This document shows, piece after piece, positions 52,506 to 61,821 of a stretch of DNA of 64,000 bases. Both the position numbers and the translations under genes were made by a program. This stretch comes from Microvirga arsenatis (GTDB lineage: Bacteria; Pseudomonadota; Alphaproteobacteria; Rhizobiales; Beijerinckiaceae). The notes beneath the pieces are model-generated. The model worked only from the letters and a program-made list of their open reading frames with translations. It was not told the DNA's origin and did no database searches. How positions within the stretch are numbered: the stretch's first letter is position 1; every line of letters begins with the position of its first letter. The DNA is taken from the NCBI RefSeq assembly GCF_009910705.1, contig NZ_JAAAXJ010000011.1, positions 1 to 64,000 of the forward strand, given 5' to 3'.

Positions 52506-53935
52506 GCGGAGGCTCCCTTGCGCTCTCGCTTCCAGCGCTGCTGGAACGTTTCGCCCTGAGGGGCAGGGAAATCGCGCACCTTCGTCCAGCCCTTCGCCAT
52601 CGGCAGCCAGGCGAAGCGCCCGTGCCGGCGACCGGCGAGGGCCAGGGCACCCATGGCCGCGCGGGTTGCAAGACGATAAAGGGCCGGGCGCTTGGCGAAG
52701 AAGCCCCAGAGTTTTAGGCCCGAGCGCACGGTCGCGGGCGTCAGGTGCCGTTCGAACTCCCGCTCGCGCCAGTGGCGCATGAGCTTCGGCAGCGGGATGC
52801 GCACGGGGCACACGCTCTCGCAGCGCCCGCAGAAGGTGGAGGCGTTGGGCAGGTGGCCCGCCTTGTCGACGCCGATCAGCGACGGCGTGAGAACGGCCCC
52901 CATAGGGCCGGGGTAGACCCAGCCATAGGCGTGCCCGCCCACCGCATGATAGACCGGGCAATGGTTCATGCAGGCGCCGCAGCGGATGCAGCGCAGCATC
53001 TCCTCGAAGGCCGTGCCGAGCATGGAGGAGCGGCCGTTGTCGAGAATGACCACGTGGTAGTTCTCCGGCCCATCCGCATCGGCGCTGCGGCGTGGGCCGG
53101 TGGAGAAGGTGGTGTAGACCGAGAGCTCCTGGCCCGTGGCCGAGCGGGCGAGCACGCGCAGCAACTGGCTCACATCCTCCAGCGTCGGCACGAGCTTCTC
53201 GATGGAGGCCAGCACGATATGCGTCTTCGGCAGGATCTGGGTGAGGTCGCCGTTGCCCTCGTTGGTGACGATGATCGAGGTGCCGGTCTCGGCCACGAGG
53301 AAGTTGGCGCCGGTGATGCCCACATCCGCTGCGAGGAAGCGCTCGCGCAGCACGGCGCGCGCCTCGGTCAGGAGCTGCACGGGCTCGGAGAGGTCGCGCT
53401 TGGCGTCGAGATGCGTATGGACGCGCCGGAAATCCTCCTCCACCTGCGTTGCATTGAGGTGGACGGCGGGCGCGATGATGTGGCTCGGCAGCTCGTTGCG
53501 CAGCTGGATGATGTACTCGCCGAGATCGGTCTCGACGGGCGTGATGCCGTTCGCTTCCAGGTGGTGGTTGATCCCGATCTCCTCGGAGATCATGGACTTG
53601 CCCTTGGTCACTGTCTTCGCGCCGGCCTCGCGGCAGATGCTCAAGATGATCTCGCGGGCTTCCGCCGCGTCGCGGGCGAAATGCACATGCCCGCCCGACG
53701 ATCTCACCTTCTCTTCGTAGGCTTCGAGGTAGAGGTCGAGATGCTCAAGCGTATGGTTCTTGATGTCGCGTGCCGAGTCCCGCAGCGCCTCGAATTCCGG
53801 CAGCTTGTCGGCGGCCATCTGGCGCTTGTCGATGAAGCCCTGCTTCACGTTGCCGAGCGCCCTCTGCAGCTGCGCGTCGTTCAGCGCCCGTGTGGCGTTC
53901 TGCTTGAACTGGGGGGAGGTGGACTGAACGGTCAT
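52502..53935 (-). CDS. lutB: L-lactate utilisation iron-sulfur protein LutB
   Basis: A 477-aa iron-sulfur subunit. The N-terminal LUD domain (ALGNVKQGFIDKRQMAADKL; KGKSMISEEIGINHHLEANG; VAETGTSIIVTNEGNG) is followed by two [4Fe-4S] motifs: CIRCGACMNHCPVYHAVGGH and FCGRCESVCPVRIPLPKLMR. It should pass electrons from lactate oxidation to the respiratory chain together with LutA and LutC. Length is normal. It lies 9 bp after lutA and overlaps lutC. Confidence 0.95.
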   Translation of the reverse strand: MTVQSTSPQFKQNATRALNDAQLQRALGNVKQGFIDKRQMAADKLPEFEALRDSARDIKNHTLEHLDLYLEAYEEKVRSSGGHVHFARDAAEAREIILSICREAGAKTVTKGKSMISEEIGINHHLEANGITPVETDLGEYIIQLRNELPSHIIAPAVHLNATQVEEDFRRVHTHLDAKRDLSEPVQLLTEARAVLRERFLAADVGITGANFLVAETGTSIIVTNEGNGDLTQILPKTHIVLASIEKLVPTLEDVSQLLRVLARSATGQELSVYTTFSTGPRRSADADGPENYHVVILDNGRSSMLGTAFEEMLRCIRCGACMNHCPVYHAVGGHAYGWVYPGPMGAVLTPSLIGVDKAGHLPNASTFCGRCESVCPVRIPLPKLMRHWREREFERHLTPATVRSGLKLWGFFAKRPALYRLATRAAMGALALAGRRHGRFAWLPMAKGWTKVRDFPAPQGETFQQRWKRERKGASA

Positions 53936-53944
53936 GGCGGGCCT

Positions 53945-54724
53945 CTACTTCGCGGCCGGGTTGCGGGCGACGCCGATCGCCGGCTCGTCGGTCATGCCGG
54001 CCAGGACCTCCGCCACGTGGCGCACCTGGACGGGGCTGCCGTCGCGGCTGAGCTTGCCCGCCATGTTCATGAGGCAGCCGAGATCGCCTGCGAGCAGGGT
54101 GGGGGCCTGGGATGCCTCCACGTTCCTGGCCTTGGCCTCGACGATGGCGCCGGAAATGTCGCTGTATTTCACCGCGAAGGTGCCGCCGAAGCCGCAGCAG
54201 ACGTCGCTGTCCTTCATCTCGACGAGGGTGAGGCCCTCGACGCTTGCCAGTAGCCTGCGCGGCTGAGCCTTCACGCCGAGCTCCCGGAGGCCCGAGCAGG
54301 AATCGTGGTAGGTCACGGCCCCGGCGAAGGAGGCATCGACCTTCGTGACGCCGAGCACGTCCACCAGGAAGCTCGTCAGCTCATGGGTTTTGGCCGCCAG
54401 GGCATCGGCCTTGGCGCGCCAGTTCGGATCCTCTTCGAAGAGCTCTGGGTAATGCGCCTTGATCATGCCCGCGCAGGAGCCGGAGGGCGCGACCACGTAA
54501 TCGTAGCCCTGGAAGGCCTCGATCGCCTGCATCGCAAGGTCGCGGGTCGTGCCTCGGTCGCCCGAGTTGTAGGCCGGCTGTCCGCAGCAGGTCTGGACGG
54601 GCGCGTCGACGATGCAGCCGGCTTCCTCCAGGAGCTTCACGGCTGCGAAGCCCACGGAGGGGCGCATCAGATCGACGAGGCAGGTGACGAAGAGGCCGAC
54701 ACGGGGCTTGGAGGGAACGGGCAC
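53945..54724 (-). CDS. lutA: L-lactate utilisation iron-sulfur oxidoreductase LutA
   Basis: A 259-aa protein with two CCG (DUF224) domains: VQTCCGQPAYNSGD near 41-54 and SDVCCGFGGTFAVKYSD near 174-190, plus VAPSGSCAGMI and YHDSCSGLRELGV. This is LutA/YkgE. First gene of the lut unit on the minus strand. No LldR/LutR-type regulator is adjacent; control could not be read from the leader. Confidence 0.94.
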   Translation of the reverse strand: MPVPSKPRVGLFVTCLVDLMRPSVGFAAVKLLEEAGCIVDAPVQTCCGQPAYNSGDRGTTRDLAMQAIEAFQGYDYVVAPSGSCAGMIKAHYPELFEEDPNWRAKADALAAKTHELTSFLVDVLGVTKVDASFAGAVTYHDSCSGLRELGVKAQPRRLLASVEGLTLVEMKDSDVCCGFGGTFAVKYSDISGAIVEAKARNVEASQAPTLLAGDLGCLMNMAGKLSRDGSPVQVRHVAEVLAGMTDEPAIGVARNPAAK

Positions 54725-54828
54725 TGCTGAAGAGCTTTCCGGTGGTTTGACCCTATCACCATCATTCCTGATCGGGTCGGGTCAAGAGGATGTTCTGTCC
54801 CGGGCTGGAGCGGCCTGGGCCCGCGAAG

Positions 54829-54854
54829 AGCCGCCCCGGATGACCGGAGCGGCT
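54829..54854 (-). terminator. Terminator after the cytochrome c gene
   Basis: AGCCGCCCCGG (54829-54839) pairs with CCGGAGCGGCT (54844-54854) with one mismatch and a 4-nt loop; on the minus strand it is followed by TCTTCG. It lies 18 bp after the cytochrome stop. Confidence 0.6.
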
Positions 54855-54872
54855 GTCGGGGACAGCGGGCGC

Positions 54873-55259
54873 CTACTGAACCTTCTTGCCCGAGGCGTCG
54901 AACTGCTTGAGGTACGCGACGAGGTCATTGATGCGCTGCTCGTCCTTCAGGCCCGCATAAACCATCTTGGTGCCGGGAATCTTGGCCCGCGGGTCCTTGA
55001 TGTAATCCCGGAACGTGGCCTCGTCCCAGGTCAGGCCCGAGTTCTTGTTGGCCGGAGAGTAGTTGTAGCCTTCAACCATTCCTGCCTTGCGCCCGAAGAG
55101 GCCGTTCAGGACCGGGCCGACGGCGTTCTTGGCAGTCTCGCCGACCTGATGGCAGGCCCTGCATTGGGCAAACACCTTCTCGCCATTGGCCGCGTCCTGG
55201 GCCTGGGCAGATCCGAGCCCGGCGAGCAGCAGGGCGGCGGGTAGTACGAAGGAACGCAT
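54873..55259 (-). CDS. Class I cytochrome c (c2-type)
   Basis: A 128-aa periplasmic electron carrier. Residues 1-21 are the signal peptide (MRSFVLPAALLLAGLGSAQA). The heme motif CRACH begins near 33 and the axial Met is in PGTKMVYAGL. The GLFGRKAGMVEGYNYSPANK block fits cytochrome c2/c556-like small soluble forms. ATG at 55259 has AGGAG upstream. It lies between the lactate (lut) and glycolate (glc) oxidation operons, which both feed electrons to the respiratory chain; a shared role is only inferred. Confidence 0.93.
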   Translation of the reverse strand: MRSFVLPAALLLAGLGSAQAQDAANGEKVFAQCRACHQVGETAKNAVGPVLNGLFGRKAGMVEGYNYSPANKNSGLTWDEATFRDYIKDPRAKIPGTKMVYAGLKDEQRINDLVAYLKQFDASGKKVQ

Positions 55260-55394
55260 CAAAAACTCCTTTGCTGGACACCTGTCGCATCCTAGAGAGA
55301 TTCTACATTATGTGGACGACGCCCTCGGGAAAAGGCGCCTTATGGCCAAGGTAGCCATGCCTCGGGTGCAGCCCACGACCCTGCAGGAGGGGCC

Positions 55395-56828
55395 ATGACC
55401 ATTGCATTTCCGAAACCGGACGAGGCGGTTCTGGCGCGCCGGAGGGAGATCATCGAGGGGCTGGGGCGCCTTGTCGCGTCGGAGGCCCTGATCGTCTCCG
55501 AGGACGAGCGCCGGGCCTTTGAGACCGACGGGCTTACCGCCTATCGCCAGATGCCGCTGGCCGTCGTCCTGCCCTCCACGACGCAGGAGGTCTCGAGCAT
55601 TCTGCGTTTCTGTCATCAGCAGGGGGTGAAGGTGGTGCCGCGCGGGGCGGGTACGTCCCTGTGCGGCGGCGCGATCCCGCAGGAGGACGCCATCGTGCTG
55701 GGCGTCGCCAAGATGAACCGGGTGCTCGACATCAGCTTCGAGAATCGCACGGCCCGGGTGCAGGCGGGCATCACGAATCTCGCCATCAGCCAGGCGGTGG
55801 CGCACGAGGGCTTCTTCTATGCCCCCGACCCGTCGAGCCAGCTCGCCTGCACGATCGCGGGCAATATCGCCATGAATTCCGGCGGCGCCCATTGCCTGAA
55901 ATACGGCGTGACCACCAACAACCTGATGGGCGTCACCATGGTGCTCCTCGACGGCACGGTGGTGGAGATCGGCGGCGAGCATCTCGACAGCCCTGGCTAC
56001 GACCTTCTCGGTCTGATCTGCGGCTCGGAAGGCCAACTCGGCGTCGTCACGGAGGCCGTGGTGCGGATCCTGCGCGCGGCGGAAGGCGCGCGCCCCGCGC
56101 TCTTCGGCTTCGAGAAGGCGGAGGATGCGGGCGCCTGCGTCGCGGCGATCATCGGCGCCGGCATCATCCCGGTGGCGCTCGAATACATGGACAAGCCCGC
56201 CATCCAGATCTGCGAGGCCTTCGCCCATGCGGGCTACCCGCTCGACGTGGAGGCCATGCTGATCGTGGAGGTCGAGGGCTCGGATGCGGAGATCGACGAC
56301 ATGCTCCGCCGCATCGTCGCCATCGCGGAACCGTTCAAGCCCAAGACCATGAAGGTCTCGCAGTCGGAGGCCGAGAGCGCGGCGATCTGGAAGGGCCGCA
56401 AATCCGCCTTCGGTGCGACGGGACGCGTGGCCGACTATATCTGTATGGACGGCACCATCCCGACCGGGCAGCTGCCTTACGTGCTCCGTCGCATCGACGA
56501 GATCGTGAAATCCTACGGGCTCGGCGTCGCCAACGTGTTCCATGCCGGCGACGGCAACCTGCATCCGCTCGTCATGTTCAACACCAACGTGCCGGGCGAG
56601 ATGGAGAAGGCCGAGAAGGCGGGTGAGGACATCCTGAAGCTCTGTGTCGAGGTCGGCGGCTGCCTCACCGGAGAGCATGGGGTGGGTATCGAGAAGCGCG
56701 ATCTGATGACCTATCAGTTCAATGCGGTCGATCTCGAGCAGCAGATGCGGGTGCGCGGCGTGTTCGATCCCCGCTGGCTGCTCAATCCCGCAAAAGTGTT
56801 CCCGCTCGAAGGAAGGTTCGCCGCGTGA
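55395..56828 (+). CDS. glcD: Glycolate oxidase FAD-linked subunit
   Basis: A 477-aa FAD-binding oxidase. The PCMH-type FAD domain is clear (LPSTTQEVSSILRFCHQQGV; VPRGAGTSLCGGAIPQ; NIAMNSGGAHCLKYGVTTNN), and the C-terminal domain ends NVFHAGDGNLHPL and CLTGEHGVGIEKRDLM, which carry the cofactor and substrate-site residues of GlcD. It oxidises glycolate (or D-lactate) to glyoxylate. Its stop overlaps glcE by 4 bp (GTGA), so the operon is coupled. Confidence 0.95.
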   Translation: MTIAFPKPDEAVLARRREIIEGLGRLVASEALIVSEDERRAFETDGLTAYRQMPLAVVLPSTTQEVSSILRFCHQQGVKVVPRGAGTSLCGGAIPQEDAIVLGVAKMNRVLDISFENRTARVQAGITNLAISQAVAHEGFFYAPDPSSQLACTIAGNIAMNSGGAHCLKYGVTTNNLMGVTMVLLDGTVVEIGGEHLDSPGYDLLGLICGSEGQLGVVTEAVVRILRAAEGARPALFGFEKAEDAGACVAAIIGAGIIPVALEYMDKPAIQICEAFAHAGYPLDVEAMLIVEVEGSDAEIDDMLRRIVAIAEPFKPKTMKVSQSEAESAAIWKGRKSAFGATGRVADYICMDGTIPTGQLPYVLRRIDEIVKSYGLGVANVFHAGDGNLHPLVMFNTNVPGEMEKAEKAGEDILKLCVEVGGCLTGEHGVGIEKRDLMTYQFNAVDLEQQMRVRGVFDPRWLLNPAKVFPLEGRFAA

Positions 56829-58009
56829 CCGTTCATACTCCCCGCGACGAGCAGGACGCTTCCATCATCATCCGCGAGGCGGCCGACAAGGGCACGCTGC
56901 TGAACGTGTCCGGCAACGGCACGAAGGCGCCGATGGGACGCCCGAACCAGACCGACGCCTCGATCTCGTCCTCGGGTCTCACCGGGATCACGCTCTACGA
57001 GCCGGCCGAACTGGTGATCTCGGCCCGCAGCGGCACGCCGGTGCTGGAGGTCATGCGGGTGCTCGCCGCAAAGGGGCAGGAACTGCCCTTCGAGCCCATG
57101 GATTACCGCTATCTGCTCGGAACGAAGGGCGAGCCCACCATCGGGGCCGTGGCGGCGATGAACATTTCGGGCCCGCGCCGCATCATGGCGGGGGCGGCGC
57201 GCGACAGCCTCATCGGCGTGCGCTTCGTCAACGGGCGCGGCGAGGTGGTGAAGTCCGGGGGGCGCGTGATGAAGAACGTCACGGGGCTCGACCTCGTGAA
57301 GCTCATGGCAGGCTCCTGGGGGACGCTCGGCTTTCTCACGGAGGTCACGTTCAAGGTGCTGCCGAAGCCCGAGCGCATGGCGACTCTCGTCATTCGCGGC
57401 CTCGACGACCGGCAGGCCATCGAGGCCTTGTCCACGGCTCTCGGATCGCCGTTCGACGTGACGGGTGCGGCGCATCTGCCAGACCGCGACCGGCGCGGCG
57501 GCAGTACGCTGATCCGGCTCGAAGGGTTCAGGGTCTCGGTGGATTATCGCATGAACGAGCTCAAGCGCCAGCTGAAGCGATTCCGGTTCATGGACATTCT
57601 CGAAGGTGTCGGAGCTGAGGCGCTCTGGCAATCGGTGCGAGATGCAACGATCCTGACCGATCAGGGCCAACGCGCGATCTGGCGCGTCTCCACCGCGCCG
57701 ACCAAGGGGCCGGATCTTGCCGCCCACGTCGCCCAAGCTCTCGATGCCCAGTGGTTCTACGATTGGGGCGGCGGGCTCCTTTGGATCTCGACGCCGCTCG
57801 AAGGCGACGCGGGCGCTGCGATCCTGCGCGAGGCCACCCGAACCTTCGGCGGCCACGCCACCCTCGTGCGGGCACCCGCCGAGGTGCGCTCGGCCGTCGA
57901 TGTGTTCGAGCCGCAGCCCGAGGCCCTGATGAGGCTGACCCGCGGAATCAAGGTCTCGTTCGACCCGGCGGGGATCCTCAATCCTGGGCGGATGTATGCA
58001 GGGGTGTAG
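56825..58009 (+). CDS. glcE: Glycolate oxidase subunit GlcE
   Basis: A 394-aa second FAD-binding subunit, with NVSGNGTKAPMGRPNQTDA, YEPAELVISARSGTPVLEVM, GAVAAMNISGPRRIMAGAAR and MKNVTGLDLVKLMAGSWGTL. GlcE is required with GlcD and GlcF for the active membrane-associated complex. Start codon is GTG at 56825, overlapping the glcD stop. The C-terminal SFDPAGILNPGRMYAGV is the family ending. Confidence 0.94.
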   Translation: MTVHTPRDEQDASIIIREAADKGTLLNVSGNGTKAPMGRPNQTDASISSSGLTGITLYEPAELVISARSGTPVLEVMRVLAAKGQELPFEPMDYRYLLGTKGEPTIGAVAAMNISGPRRIMAGAARDSLIGVRFVNGRGEVVKSGGRVMKNVTGLDLVKLMAGSWGTLGFLTEVTFKVLPKPERMATLVIRGLDDRQAIEALSTALGSPFDVTGAAHLPDRDRRGGSTLIRLEGFRVSVDYRMNELKRQLKRFRFMDILEGVGAEALWQSVRDATILTDQGQRAIWRVSTAPTKGPDLAAHVAQALDAQWFYDWGGGLLWISTPLEGDAGAAILREATRTFGGHATLVRAPAEVRSAVDVFEPQPEALMRLTRGIKVSFDPAGILNPGRMYAGV

Positions 58010-58072
58010 TCAATGCGTGCAGTCAGCGTATTCTGAAGCCGGCCTTTGGCAGAAAGCTATTTTTGATCCGTC

Positions 58073-59428
58073 ATGCAAACCAATTTCACCCCAGATCAGC
58101 TGAAAGACCCCGCCATGGCGGCGTCGGAGAAGATCCTCCGAACCTGCGTGCATTGCGGCTTCTGCACCGCCACTTGCCCGACCTATCTGCTGCTCGGCGA
58201 CGAGCTCGATTCCCCGCGCGGGCGCATCTACCTGATGAAGGACATGCTGGAGAGCGGCAAACCTGCCTCGCCTGAAGTGGTGAAGCACATCGACCGCTGC
58301 CTCTCCTGCCTCTCCTGCATGACCACCTGCCCGTCGGGCGTGCATTACATGCACCTCGTCGACCATGCCCGGGCCTATATCGAGGCCACCTACACGCGGC
58401 CCTGGCACGACCGGCTCCTGCGCTGGGTTCTCGCCACCGTGCTGCCCTATCCGGCCCGCTTCCGCGCGGCGCTTGGCGCAGCGATGCTGGCCAAGCCGTT
58501 CAAGGGACTCATCGGCGCCCTGCCGCTGCTCGGCAATCGCCTGCAGGCGATGATCGAGCTCGCCCCGGCGCGGGTGCCGGCCCGCTCGCCCTTCGAACAG
58601 CCCGGCACCTTCAAGGCGCATGGGGAGCGCCGCGGCCGGGTGGCGATCCTGTCCGGCTGCGCCCAGCCGGTGCTCAAGCCGGGATTCAACGAGGCCGCCA
58701 TCCGCCTCCTCAATCGCCATGGTGTCGATGTGGTTCAGCCCAAGGGGGAGGGGTGCTGCGGTGCCCTCGTCCACCATATGGGCCGAGATGAGGACGCTCA
58801 TGGTTTCGCCAGGCGCAACATCGACGCCTGGATCGCCGAGATGGACGGCGAGGGGCTCGATGCCATCGTCATCACCGCCTCCGGCTGCGGCACGACGATC
58901 AAGGATTACGGCTTCATGTTCCGGGACGATCCGGCCTATGCCGAGAAGGCGGCCCGGGTCTCCGCCATCGCCAAGGACGTCACCGAATACGTCACGTCCC
59001 TCACGCTGATGGAGCCGGTGCGGGAGTCGGACCTCGTGGTGGCCTATCACTCGGCCTGCTCCATGCAGCACGGGCAGGCGATCCGCACCGAGCCGAAGAC
59101 CCTGCTGAAGCAGGCGGGCTTCACCGTGAAGGACGTGCCGGAAGGGCATATCTGCTGCGGCTCGGCCGGTACCTACAATCTGCTCCAGCCGGAAATCGCC
59201 TCCCAGCTCCGCGCCCGCAAGGTCGCCAATATCGAGCGAACCAAGCCCGATCTCATCGCCACCGGCAATATCGGCTGCATGACCCAGATCGGTAAAGGAA
59301 CCGAAATCCCCATCGTCCATACGGTCGAGCTTCTCGACTGGGCGACCGGCGGCCCCATGCCTGAAGCCCTGGAGGCGGCGGGCTTCGGGAAGCGCCCGAC
59401 CCAGCCGTTAACCACTGCCGCAGAATAG
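58073..59428 (+). CDS. glcF: Glycolate oxidase iron-sulfur subunit
   Basis: A 451-aa protein with two [4Fe-4S] motifs, CVHCGFCTATCPTY near 25-38 and CLSCLSCMTTCPSG near 77-90, and two CCG domains (GEGCCGALVHHMGRD and GHICCGSAGTYNLLQ). It takes electrons from GlcD/GlcE. It lies 63 bp after glcE on the same strand. Length and motifs are normal. Confidence 0.95.
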   Translation: MQTNFTPDQLKDPAMAASEKILRTCVHCGFCTATCPTYLLLGDELDSPRGRIYLMKDMLESGKPASPEVVKHIDRCLSCLSCMTTCPSGVHYMHLVDHARAYIEATYTRPWHDRLLRWVLATVLPYPARFRAALGAAMLAKPFKGLIGALPLLGNRLQAMIELAPARVPARSPFEQPGTFKAHGERRGRVAILSGCAQPVLKPGFNEAAIRLLNRHGVDVVQPKGEGCCGALVHHMGRDEDAHGFARRNIDAWIAEMDGEGLDAIVITASGCGTTIKDYGFMFRDDPAYAEKAARVSAIAKDVTEYVTSLTLMEPVRESDLVVAYHSACSMQHGQAIRTEPKTLLKQAGFTVKDVPEGHICCGSAGTYNLLQPEIASQLRARKVANIERTKPDLIATGNIGCMTQIGKGTEIPIVHTVELLDWATGGPMPEALEAAGFGKRPTQPLTTAAE

Positions 59429-59531
59429 GCCTGCTACCTTCTTACGCAACGAAATTTTGTTTCCGAACCGGGCGGCTCTGCGCTAAAAGGTAAGGAAAGG
59501 GTAAATTTCGAGAGAGCGTAAGGGCGGCACG

Positions 59532-61043
59532 ATGTCTTCGGGTTGGACGTCTTTCCGGAACCGTTTCGGAAAAAAGCAGGACGAGGCGGCACCGGCCTCT
59601 CCGCCGGGGAATGGCGCTATGTCAGAAACGGCGTCTGCGCCGGCCGCCGCTCCCCCTGAAAGGGGAGAGCCACCTGTCGTGCGTCCCAACGGCATGCTCG
59701 ACTCGGTCGGCCAGAAGAACGAGCTGATCCGGGTCCGCTTCGCCAACATGATCGACCGGCTGGAGGAGATCCGCAGCCTCAAGGAGGATTTCGCCCTCCT
59801 GAGCGAGCCGGTGAACGATCTCATCCGCCATTACCCGCAGCTCCAGTCCCGGCTCCTCGAGACGGAAGCGGTGCTCAAGCAGGAGACCGAGACCACCCAG
59901 ACCCTCCGCCGGGAACTCGCCGATCTCAACAGCCTCCATGCCCGAACGGTCGACGACCTCACCGCCGCCGTCTCGCAGCTGCGCAAGGCGGAGGCCAAGG
60001 TGCGCGAGCAGGATTCCTACATCGAGGACCTGCGGCTGAACGTGAAGGACAAGGAGGCGATCGTCGCCGACCTGGAGAACCAGCTCTCCATCGAGACCGA
60101 GCGCGCCCGCAACATCACGGAAGAGAACCAGGCCCTGCGCCTCGAGGCGCAGGAGGCCGACCAGACGGTCGCCCGCGCCGAGCGCGAGCTGATCGAGACC
60201 CGCGAGCGGAACGGCCTGCTCGATCACGAGGTCAAGCGGCTGCAGAAGGTGGCGGAGGAGCAGAACTACCGGCTCTCCAGCCTGTCCAACCGTTATGCCG
60301 AGCTGGAGACGCAGCTCGAGTCCACGCGCCAGCGCGCCTCCGAGCTCGAGACCAAGCTCATGGCCGAGCAGGTGCTGCGCCAGCGCCTCGAAACCCAGAT
60401 CGATTCCGAGCGCTCGGCGCACCAGACCGACATCTCCGCCCTGGACATGAAGATCGAGGGGCTCAACTCGCGCCTGTCGGCCACCGACAAGATCCTGGCG
60501 CATACCCGCGATCAGCTGCGCGACAAGAACGAGGCGCTGCGCGGGGTCGAACGTTCCCTGAAAGAGACCACCATCGAGAAGAACACCCTGGAGCGCCGCC
60601 TGGAAGCCACCCAGCAGGAGGTCGAGCGGCAGGTGGCCATGGTCAACGAGCTCCAGCGCTCGCGCATCGAGCTGCAGGAGCGCGTCGAAATGCTGGGGAA
60701 GGCCATCGCGGCCAAGGATTTCCAGATCGAAAGCTCCGACAACAAGGTGGCGAGCCTCACCGAGCGCATCGACCAGCTCACCAAGCGCTTCGAGCAGGAG
60801 CGCAGCGCGCTCGAGGCTGCCAACCGCCGCCTCACGGAGGAGCTGCAGAACGAGAAGGCCGAGCGCTCCCTCGTGCAGGGCGCCCTCGAGATCGCGCGCG
60901 AGAGCCGCACCAAGATCCAGAAGAAATACGTCGCCCTGCGCAAGAAGACCCGTCTCGACACCACGGAGGACGATCCCGCCCTCCTCGACGAGGAGGAGAT
61001 CGAGACCAATGTCCGGCCCCTCAAATCGCCGGATGCCGAATAG
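59532..61043 (+). CDS. Long coiled-coil protein, crescentin-like
   Basis: A 503-aa protein that is almost entirely coiled coil from residue 60 to 470 (ELIRVRFANMIDRLEEIRSL onward, with steady hydrophobic heptads). The first 55 residues are Pro/Ala-rich with a basic start (SSGWTSFRNRFGKKQDE). The last 20 are acidic (DDPALLDEEEIETNV). No ATPase domain is present, so it is not SMC. Size and layout recall crescentin and other bacterial intermediate-filament-like proteins of alphaproteobacteria; coiled coils give false relatedness, so the call is cautious. It stands alone before a strong terminator. Confidence 0.6.
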   Translation: MSSGWTSFRNRFGKKQDEAAPASPPGNGAMSETASAPAAAPPERGEPPVVRPNGMLDSVGQKNELIRVRFANMIDRLEEIRSLKEDFALLSEPVNDLIRHYPQLQSRLLETEAVLKQETETTQTLRRELADLNSLHARTVDDLTAAVSQLRKAEAKVREQDSYIEDLRLNVKDKEAIVADLENQLSIETERARNITEENQALRLEAQEADQTVARAERELIETRERNGLLDHEVKRLQKVAEEQNYRLSSLSNRYAELETQLESTRQRASELETKLMAEQVLRQRLETQIDSERSAHQTDISALDMKIEGLNSRLSATDKILAHTRDQLRDKNEALRGVERSLKETTIEKNTLERRLEATQQEVERQVAMVNELQRSRIELQERVEMLGKAIAAKDFQIESSDNKVASLTERIDQLTKRFEQERSALEAANRRLTEELQNEKAERSLVQGALEIARESRTKIQKKYVALRKKTRLDTTEDDPALLDEEEIETNVRPLKSPDAE

Positions 61044-61055
61044 CAGGCACCTTAG

Positions 61056-61085
61056 AGCCCCGCAGAGATGCGGGGCTTCTTGTTT
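61056..61085 (+). terminator. Rho-independent terminator after the coiled-coil gene
   Basis: AGCCCCGCA (61056-61064) pairs with TGCGGGGCT (61069-61077) across GAGA, followed by TCTTGTTT. Confidence 0.85.
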
Positions 61086-61103
61086 GGCGAATTCACCCGT
61101 GGG

Positions 61104-61766
61104 ATGAATGAGAGGCGCACCCGCTGCGCAAGGAGCATTGCCGCGTTCAGGAAAAGGCAGGGTGTCTTGGAGCCTCCCTTCGGTACAAGTTTCGACCCAG
61201 CCGCTTTTCGCGCGCATGTTCAAACCCTCCTGGACGAGCATGCACGAGCCTTCGGCGTTCCCGAGGACAGGCATGCGCTCCTGAGGCGGCAGATCGCCCG
61301 CGGGGACAGCATTCATTTCCGCCGCACCTTCCCCGGCCATGTCACCACTTCGGCCTTCATCCTCGATGCGGAGGGGAGGAGAATCCTGCTGATCCATCAC
61401 CGCTCCCTCGGGCGGTGGCTGCAGCCGGGCGGGCATTACGAGCCGCCTGACGATCTGGCGGGCTCGGCCCTGCGCGAGGCGGCGGAGGAGACGGGAATGG
61501 ACGGCCTCTGCCTCGATCCCTGGCATCGGCTATCCGGTATCCCCATCGACGTCGACACGCACCGGATCCCGGCGAGACCCGACCGGGACGAGCCCGAGCA
61601 TTGGCATCACGACATCCGCTATGTGGTCCGAGCGGAAACGGTGGATAACCTCCGGCCCGACCTGCGCGAGGTGCATGGGGCCGCCTGGCGGGAACTCCAC
61701 GCGTTGGAGGCGCTGGCTCCGCAGGCTCTGCGGAATATGCGTAGACTGGGTCTCACGCACCCCTAA
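61104..61766 (+). CDS. NUDIX hydrolase
   Basis: A 220-aa protein with the NUDIX box GGHYEPPDDLAG, then SALREAAEETGM (about 121-144), preceded by TTSAFILDAEGRRILLIHHR. The N-terminal 75 residues are an extra helical region (FRAHVQTLLDEHARAFG). The HWHHDIRYVVRAE segment and LDPWHRLSGIPIDVDTHRIP fit a subgroup of unknown substrate. The ATG at 61104 is chosen because an earlier in-frame ATG (61068) lies inside the preceding terminator. Confidence 0.87.
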   Translation: MNERRTRCARSIAAFRKRQGVLEPPFGTSFDPAAFRAHVQTLLDEHARAFGVPEDRHALLRRQIARGDSIHFRRTFPGHVTTSAFILDAEGRRILLIHHRSLGRWLQPGGHYEPPDDLAGSALREAAEETGMDGLCLDPWHRLSGIPIDVDTHRIPARPDRDEPEHWHHDIRYVVRAETVDNLRPDLREVHGAAWRELHALEALAPQALRNMRRLGLTHP

Positions 61767-61821
61767 CAAACGCGAAGGCTATGCTTACATCTGTCTCCGA
61801 TATCCCAGAAGGAGGCTTGCC

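Noticed and set aside
59622..61526. 634-codon minus-strand frame opposite the coiled-coil gene
   Set aside because: Leu/Gly/Asp-rich reverse reading of heptad codons that also runs through a terminator and into the NUDIX gene.
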